DNA of 64,000 nucleotides from Gemmatimonadaceae bacterium (GTDB lineage: Bacteria; Gemmatimonadota; Gemmatimonadetes; Gemmatimonadales; Gemmatimonadaceae), in assembly GCA_011525845.1 (NCBI GenBank), contig WYBP01000020.1:1-64000 (forward strand), written 5' to 3'. A model generated the notes under the pieces. The model saw nothing but the letters and a program-made list of their open reading frames with translations. It did no database searches and was not told where the DNA came from. Of this stretch, positions 59,945 through 64,000 are shown piece by piece. Within the stretch, counting starts at the first letter, position 1, and every line of letters begins with the position of its first letter. Made by a program: the position numbers and the translations under genes.

Positions 59945-60919
59945 TCACCCTCTCGCGCGACGGGGCGCGATGGTCCCGAGTGCGAGTCCAGCGAGCACGA
60001 CGGCGCCGCCGGCGAGCGTCCACGCGCCCGGAAGCTCGCGGATGCCGGGGAGGAGCGCGGCGAGCAGGGTGGCGCCCACCGGCTCCGCGAGGATCGCGAG
60101 GCTCACCACGTAGGCGGGCACGTACCGCAGGGCCCAGTTGAATCCCGTGTGGCCGAGCATCATCGGACCGATCGCGATGCCGAGGAAGATCGCCCACTCG
60201 CGCGGCGGCTGCGGCCAGAGCGGCGCCCCGGTGACGAGGACGAACGCGAGGAGCGTGAGGAGGGCGGCCGTGTACACGAGCCCGACGTAGGGCCAGAGGG
60301 TCAACCGCTGGCGAAGGGAGCGGCCCACCAGATAGTAGACGCCGACGGTGACCGCGCCGAGCACCGCGAGCAGGTCCCCGAGGACCGCGCGGCCACTCAG
60401 GTCGAAGAGGCCGTCCGCGCCGCGGCTGTCGCCCCACGCTACGAGGAGTGCGCCGAGCATCGCCACCGCGATCCCCGCGAGCTGGCGGGGCGTCGGGCGC
60501 TCGTCAAGGAAGAGCGCGGAGCCCGCGACGATCACCACGGGGTGGAGGTTCACCAGCACCACGCTCGCGGCGATGGAGGTGTAGGAGAGGGAGGCGATCC
60601 AGCTCCAGAAGTGCACGGCGAGCATCGCGCCGGCCATGAGCGCGATCAGGAGGTCGCGGCGGCTGAGCCGCCGGTACTCGGCCCAGCCGCGCGTCGCCGT
60701 CAGGAACCCCGCGACGAGGACGAGCGCGATCGAGAGGCGCCAGGCGGCGATGGCGAGCGGGTGCGCCTCGGAGAGCCGGGCGAGCGGGCCGCTCACCGAC
60801 ATCCCCACGATCGCGGCCGCGAGGACGAGTGGCAGGATCCGGGGGCGTGCGCCGGGCGGAACGGTGTCTGGCAACTGGAGCCGGGAGTGAGAGTAGGCGC
60901 GCGGCGCCAGTTTACGCAT
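59945..60919 (-). CDS. EamA-family (DMT superfamily) transporter
   Basis: 324 residues from ATG 60919 with about ten membrane helices in two EamA repeats. Examples are ILPLVLAAAIVGMSVSGPLA, YTSIAASVVLVNLHPVVIVA (end of repeat 1), WAIFLGIAIGPMMLGHTGFN, and YVVSLAILAEPVGATLLAAL (end of repeat 2). Such proteins export amino acids, sugars or other metabolites; the substrate is unknown. The ATG overlaps the predicted -10 of the divergent hldE. A TTG at 60874, just before the first helix and downstream of TACTCT, is an alternative start giving 309 residues. Confidence 0.87.
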   Translation of the reverse strand: MRKLAPRAYSHSRLQLPDTVPPGARPRILPLVLAAAIVGMSVSGPLARLSEAHPLAIAAWRLSIALVLVAGFLTATRGWAEYRRLSRRDLLIALMAGAMLAVHFWSWIASLSYTSIAASVVLVNLHPVVIVAGSALFLDERPTPRQLAGIAVAMLGALLVAWGDSRGADGLFDLSGRAVLGDLLAVLGAVTVGVYYLVGRSLRQRLTLWPYVGLVYTAALLTLLAFVLVTGAPLWPQPPREWAIFLGIAIGPMMLGHTGFNWALRYVPAYVVSLAILAEPVGATLLAALLPGIRELPGAWTLAGGAVVLAGLALGTIAPRRARG

Positions 60920-60922
60920 CTT
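60917..60922 (+). promoter_or_regulatory. Predicted -10 element of hldE
   Basis: CATCTT stands seven bases before the hldE ATG (GCATCTTTCCCCGC-ATG). It resembles the GCATCTTTCGCGC string before cca. It lies over the putative ATG of the divergent transporter. Confidence 0.35.
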
Positions 60923-60929
60923 TCCCCGC

Positions 60930-61922
60930 ATGCCGAAAGCCCTCATCGCGCGCGAGCGCCTGCACGAGCTCCTCGACGCGCCCCGGCGCGAGCGCGCCCG
61001 CATCGCCATCGTCGGGGACGCGATGCTCGACATCTACCTGCGCGGCGACGTGGACCGGATCTCCCCCGAGGCGCCGGTGCCCGTGGTGCGCGTGCGGGAG
61101 CGGCGGCGCGCGCTCGGCGGGGCCGCCAATGTCGCGCAGAACGTCGCCGCGCTCGGCGCCACCGGCGAGCTCGTGGCGGCGGTGGGGACGGATGGGCCAG
61201 GCGCCGAGCTTCGCGCGATGCTCACCGCGCTCGGCGCGAGCGCGCGGGGCCTGGTGGACACCGCGCGGCCGACGACGACGAAGACGCGGGTCGTCGCGCG
61301 TGGCCAGCAGGTGGTGCGCGTGGACGAGGAGACCGACGAGGACCTCGCGGGCGCGGAGATCGAGGCCGTGCTCGCCGCCGTGGATCGCGCGGTGGCGGAC
61401 GCCGGCGCGCTCATCCTGGAGGACTACAACAAGGGCGTGCTGGTGGAGCGCGTGATCGCGCGGGCGATATCCGCGGCGCGCGCCAAGGGCATCCCGGTGA
61501 TCGTCGATCCCAAGTACCGGAACTTCTTCGCGTATCGCGGCGCGACGGTGTTCAAGCCGAACCGCCGCGAGCTCGAGGCGGCCCTCGGCGCCGCCGTGGA
61601 CCTCGAGCACCCGGAGGCGCTGCCGGCCGTGCTGGAGCGACTGGGTGCGGAGCGTCTCCTGCTCACGCTCTCCGAGCGCGGAATGGTGCTCATCGACACC
61701 GGGGCGACGATCCGGCGGATCCCCTCCACCGCGCGGGAGGTCTACGACGTGGTCGGTGCCGGGGACACGGTGACGGCGTACCTCGCCGCGATGATGGCCG
61801 TGGGGGCGGACGCGTTCGAGGCCGCGGTGATCGCGAACTTCGCCGCGGGGGTCGAGGTGGGGAAGCTGGGCGCGGCGACCGTCTCGCCCGAGGAGATCCT
61901 CGCGGCGTACGACGCGGGGTAG
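60930..61922 (+). CDS. hldE: D-glycero-beta-D-manno-heptose-7-phosphate kinase
   Basis: 330 residues from ATG 60930, a PfkB-family kinase. IVGDAMLDIYLRGDVDRISP and APVPVVRVRERR mark the HldE kinase branch; LGGAANVAQNVAALGA, LILEDYNKGVL, VDPKYRNFFAYRGATVFKPN and YDVVGAGDTVTA (catalytic Asp) follow. Only the kinase domain is present; the adenylyltransferase domain of full HldE is missing, so this is an HldA/RfaE1-type protein. It works in ADP-heptose synthesis for lipopolysaccharide. Confidence 0.92.
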   Translation: MPKALIARERLHELLDAPRRERARIAIVGDAMLDIYLRGDVDRISPEAPVPVVRVRERRRALGGAANVAQNVAALGATGELVAAVGTDGPGAELRAMLTALGASARGLVDTARPTTTKTRVVARGQQVVRVDEETDEDLAGAEIEAVLAAVDRAVADAGALILEDYNKGVLVERVIARAISAARAKGIPVIVDPKYRNFFAYRGATVFKPNRRELEAALGAAVDLEHPEALPAVLERLGAERLLLTLSERGMVLIDTGATIRRIPSTAREVYDVVGAGDTVTAYLAAMMAVGADAFEAAVIANFAAGVEVGKLGAATVSPEEILAAYDAG

Positions 61923-61937
61923 CGCCGCGGCCCGCCA

Positions 61938-61997
61938 CGGCTACAGCCGGCTACCTTCGGCCACTCTCGGCAGGCGGCTACTCGGCTACCCGGCTAC
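61938..61997. repeat. Five CGGCTAC heptamers between convergent genes
   Basis: CGGCTAC occurs at 61938, 61948, 61975, 61983 and 61991, the last three nearly in tandem and running into the GT4 stop codon. The stretch fills the gap between hldE and the convergent glycosyltransferase gene. No hairpin terminator is evident. Confidence 0.6.
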
Positions 61998-63163
61998 CCG
62001 CGACTCGCGCGCCAGCCCTCCAACACCTCGTCGCGCAGCTGCGCGCGGAATCGCTCCGCGGTGAACCGGAGTGCCTGCGCGCGGCAGGCGGAGGCCGTCG
62101 GCGCCGGGGTGAGCGCCTCGAACCGGTCGATCGCGTCGCGGATCACGCTGGCGCGGTCGTCGTCGAAGAAGAGCCCGGTGCGGTCCTCGCCCGGTGCGCC
62201 CCGCACGGTCTCGAGGGCCCCGCCCCGCCCGAGCGCGACCACCGGCGTGCCGCAGGCCTGCGCCTCGAGGGGAACGATGCCGAAGTCCTCCTCCGCCGCG
62301 AAGACGAAGGCGCGCGCCCGGCGGAACCAGGCGCGGAGTTCATCGCGGCCGACCTCGCCGCGCACGTCGATGTGCGCGGCGCCCGACGCGAGCTCGCGGA
62401 TGCGGGCGTGCTGTGGACCGTCGCCGAGGACGACGAGGCGGCGCGCGGGCGTGTCGCGGAACGCCTCGACGATGCGGTCGATGCGCTTGTAGGGGACCTG
62501 GCGGCTCGCGGTGACGTAGAGGTCCGGTTCCCGCGGCGCCTCCACGCCGGACGCCGCAGGCGTGAAGAACTCCGTGTCGACCGGGGGATGGATCACGCGG
62601 CTCTCGCGCTGGTACTGGCGCGAGACGCGCTCGCGCACGTACTCCGAGTTCACGACGAACCGGGTGACGCCGGCCGCGGTGCGGAGGTCCCAGCGCTGGA
62701 GCTGGTCGAGGACGCGGCGGGCGACGAACGCCTTGGTGCCGCGGATGCCGTGGTCCGCCAGGTACTCGTCGCGGCGGTCCCAGAGGTAGCGGGCGGGCGT
62801 GTGGCAGTAGCAGAGGTGGAACTGGCCCGGCCGCACGCGCACGCCCTTCGCGACCGAGTGGTGGCTCGAGATGACGATGTCGGCGTGACGGACGTCGAGG
62901 GTGCGGAGGGCGCTCGGCATGAGTGCCATGAGGCGGCGGTACCGTTCCCCGATGCGCGGCAGGCGCTGGAGGAAGGACGTATGGGCCGCGCGCGCGGTGA
63001 CCGCGGCGCGGTCCGCGGGCCGCATCACATCGAAGAGCGCGTGCAGCGACGCGGACGGGAAGGCGGCGAGGATCTCGCGGATGACGAGTTCGGCCCCGCC
63101 GAGCTGGGCGAGCCAGTCGACGACGACGGCGACGCGCGGTTCGCGCTCCGTGGCGGGGGGCAT
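61994..63163 (-). CDS. GT4-family glycosyltransferase
   Basis: 389 residues from ATG 63163. A GT-B fold is indicated: N-terminal VAVVVDWLAQLGGAELVIRE, donor-domain start DLYVTASRQVPYKRIDRIVE, and the nucleotide-sugar motif EDFGIVPLEAQACGTPVVAL with the E(x7)E signature. It has no signal peptide; it likely adds sugars to cell-surface polysaccharide or lipopolysaccharide. Donor and acceptor are unknown. TATCTT lies seven bases before the start. Confidence 0.92.
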   Translation of the reverse strand: MPPATEREPRVAVVVDWLAQLGGAELVIREILAAFPSASLHALFDVMRPADRAAVTARAAHTSFLQRLPRIGERYRRLMALMPSALRTLDVRHADIVISSHHSVAKGVRVRPGQFHLCYCHTPARYLWDRRDEYLADHGIRGTKAFVARRVLDQLQRWDLRTAAGVTRFVVNSEYVRERVSRQYQRESRVIHPPVDTEFFTPAASGVEAPREPDLYVTASRQVPYKRIDRIVEAFRDTPARRLVVLGDGPQHARIRELASGAAHIDVRGEVGRDELRAWFRRARAFVFAAEEDFGIVPLEAQACGTPVVALGRGGALETVRGAPGEDRTGLFFDDDRASVIRDAIDRFEALTPAPTASACRAQALRFTAERFRAQLRDEVLEGWRASRG

Positions 63164-63170
63164 GCGCGGG

Positions 63171-63176
63171 AAGATA
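63171..63176 (-). promoter_or_regulatory. Predicted -10 element of the GT4 gene
   Basis: TATCTT seven bases before the ATG (TATCTTCCCGCGC-ATG), the same arrangement as clc on the other strand at 3607. No ribosome binding site lies in the gap. Confidence 0.45.
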
Positions 63177-63262
63177 GTCGCGGCGGGCGGCCCGGGCGCT
63201 TGCCGGGCTCCTCCGGGGGCCGCAGACTTCGCGCGGACGGGCGCATGGCACCGGCAGGCGCA

Positions 63263-63335
63263 GGGCCCATAGCTCAGCGGTTAGAGCGGCGGACTCATAA
63301 TCCGAAGTGCGCAGGTTCGAATCCTGCTGGGCCCA
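63263..63335 (+). tRNA. tRNA with CAT anticodon, probably tRNA-Ile2
   Basis: A 73-base cloverleaf. Acceptor GGGCCCA pairs with TGGGCCC, and the anticodon loop CTCATAA gives CAT. The D arm (TAGCTCAGCGGTTAGAGC) and general layout resemble the isoleucine tRNA whose C34 is converted to lysidine, rather than initiator tRNA. Elongator Met cannot be fully excluded. The outermost anticodon-stem pair is G-A. CCA is not encoded. Confidence 0.9.
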
Positions 63336-63408
63336 TGAAGGGCAGAGGGGAGATGGGAGAGGGGAGATGTGAGGGGGCCGGAGGGAGGATGCTCACCTCC
63401 GGACCACC
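63336..63408. other. Purine-rich spacer between two tRNA genes
   Basis: GGGAGATGGGAGAGGGGAGA-type short repeats fill 63340-63390. Similar G/A-rich tracts flank pheS. I see no gene here. Confidence 0.5.
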
Positions 63409-63437
63409 TTGTAGGAGGGGTGGTGGCCGGATATCTT
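63409..63437 (+). promoter_or_regulatory. tRNA-Val promoter (-35 TTGTAG, 17-base spacer, -10 TATCTT)
   Basis: TTGTAG at 63409-63414 and TATCTT at 63432-63437 are 17 bases apart. Transcription would begin near 63444, about 28 bases before the tRNA. The -10 lies within a CCGGATATCTTCCGG imperfect palindrome. Confidence 0.6.
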
Positions 63438-63471
63438 CCGGCCCTGTCCGACGGCTGCACCTGGGCCGTTC

Positions 63472-63545
63472 GGGCGCGTAGCTCAGCTGGTTAGAGCGCT
63501 GCTTTCACACAGCAGAGGTCGGGGGTTCGAGTCCCTCCGCGCCCA
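63472..63545 (+). tRNA. tRNA-Val, anticodon CAC
   Basis: A 74-base cloverleaf. Acceptor GGGCGCG pairs with CGCGCCC, the anticodon stem CTGCT/AGCAG closes loop TTCACAC, and the T arm contains GGTTCGAGTCC. Discriminator A is at 63545. CCA is not encoded. Confidence 0.96.
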
Positions 63546-63593
63546 TCTCGCAGAAGTCTCCCATCAGAACATGTTGTCCACGCACCGCTCGTC

Positions 63594-63622
63594 AGGGCGC
63601 CGTCCCATCGGGGCGGCGCCCT
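63594..63622 (+). terminator. Hairpin after tRNA-Val
   Basis: AGGGCGCCG (63594-63602) pairs perfectly with CGGCGCCCT (63614-63622), a 9-base stem with an 11-base loop, 49 bases after the tRNA. What follows is CGTGTCGTT rather than a T-run. Confidence 0.6.
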
Positions 63623-63653
63623 CGTGTCGTTCGAGGGGTGGCGGCACGTCGCG

Positions 63654-63682
63654 TTGTCGTGCTCCGACGCAGGGGCTACATT
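63654..63682 (+). promoter_or_regulatory. Promoter of the right-end secreted protein (-35 TTGTCG, -10 TACATT)
   Basis: TTGTCG (63654-63659) and TACATT (63677-63682) have a 17-base spacer; the GTG start at 63710 lies 27 bases beyond the -10. This would give a short leader of about 20 bases. Confidence 0.5.
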
Positions 63683-63709
63683 CCGTCGACTCCCAACACT
63701 CCCTCTGCC

Positions 63710-64000
63710 GTGCGTCCCTTCCGCATCGTCCTCCTCGGCCTCGCGGCCCTCGCGCTCGTCCCGCTCCACGGACTCGGAGCCCAAGCGCGTCCCACAGCGG
63801 CGCAGGCAGAGGCACTCCTGCGAGCGCGCCCGGACCTTGCCTCGCAGCTCCAGTCCCGGATCGCGGGATCCGGGCTGACGCCCGAGCAGATCAGGCAACG
63901 CCTGCGGGCTGAGGGATACCCGGAGTCGCTGCTCGACAGCTACCTCTCGGGGACCGGGACCGTCGGATCGACCCCGAGTGGACAGGTGTTCGAGGCCGTC
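63710..64000 (+). CDS. Secreted protein, N-terminus only; possibly SLBB/polysaccharide-export type
   Basis: 97 residues visible from GTG 63710; the gene runs off the right edge. A signal peptide (FRIVLLGLAALALVPLHGLG, cut near GAQA) is followed by a helical stretch: AQAEALLRARPDLASQLQSR and SGLTPEQIRQRLRAEGYPES. Such N-termini precede SLBB/Wza-like polysaccharide export domains in related bacteria as far as I recall, but no export domain is visible here. The glycosyltransferase and heptose kinase upstream fit a surface-polysaccharide locus. Confidence 0.55.
   Translation, partial: MRPFRIVLLGLAALALVPLHGLGAQARPTAAQAEALLRARPDLASQLQSRIAGSGLTPEQIRQRLRAEGYPESLLDSYLSGTGTVGSTPSGQVFEAV

Noticed and set aside
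59399-63481. A 1360-codon plus-strand frame over cca, the transporter, hldE and GT4
   Set aside because: It passes through four recognised genes in other frames or strands and even through a tRNA gene.
1-64000. CRISPR arrays, insertion sequences, prophage or toxin-antitoxin genes
   Set aside because: No regularly spaced repeats, transposase motifs, phage structural genes or small paired toxin-antitoxin frames were seen on either strand.

Overview
The window is very GC-rich, densely packed bacterial chromosome made almost entirely of housekeeping genes. Most genes lie on the minus strand in long runs. The cell looks diderm: it has a heptose-7-phosphate kinase, a predicted beta-barrel protein, a lipoprotein and the start of a polysaccharide-export-like protein. 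No marker gene proves the phylum. GC content, gene order and style (many GTG starts, many 4-base ATGA/GTGA overlaps, Rex, HrcA, an Rsb-type partner switch) fit Gemmatimonadota; that is inference. I saw no CRISPR array, insertion sequence, prophage or recognisable new defence system.

Left part (1-13 kb): a truncated acyl-CoA carboxylase beta subunit, a small lipoprotein, rpsA with a clear promoter, and a plus-strand ClC channel. Then comes a minus-strand run dapE-asd-lysC-dapB-dapA-dapD-aroA-cmk, which takes aspartate towards diaminopimelate/lysine and continues into the shikimate pathway and CMP kinase. Two tRNAs (Gly-GCC, Leu-UAA) and crcB follow on the plus strand.

13.6-26.5 kb: a six-hairpin-type glycosidase-like gene divergent from a predicted outer-membrane protein. 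Next is the run rny-folD-xseA-xseB-ispA-dxs-nadK-recN (RNA decay, one-carbon metabolism, exonuclease VII, isoprenoid precursors, NADP, recombination). 26.5-32.8 kb: a lone receiver protein, zapA with a coiled-coil partner, pheS-pheT, and infC-rpmI-rplT behind a leader that looks like an attenuator. infC appears to start at ATC.

32.8-38.5 kb: an MBL-fold hydrolase, a DEDD exonuclease divergent from rex (with a perfect Rex operator), then rsbV-rsbW-rsbU-ksgA, a partner-switching module translationally coupled to ksgA. 38.5-50 kb: rpsU-yqeY-mutS2-dnaG-zinc ribbon-recJ-rsmD-coaD and dnaJ-prmA-rsmE-hit. 50-54.5 kb: hemW-hrcA-Ser/Thr kinase, with the membrane kinase sitting between hrcA and dnaJ and no grpE or dnaK present.

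54.5-54.9 kb: a gene-free, partly AT-rich stretch with DnaA boxes. Right end: obgE-dprA, a CMD-family protein, an asparaginase II-type protein, cca, an EamA transporter, hldE kinase, a GT4 glycosyltransferase, two tRNAs (CAU, probably Ile2; Val-CAC) and a truncated secreted protein. The observations most worth following are the infC leader, the DnaA-box cluster, the recurrent TAnCTT element a few bases before start codons (suggesting leaderless mRNAs), and the kinase inside the heat-shock cluster.
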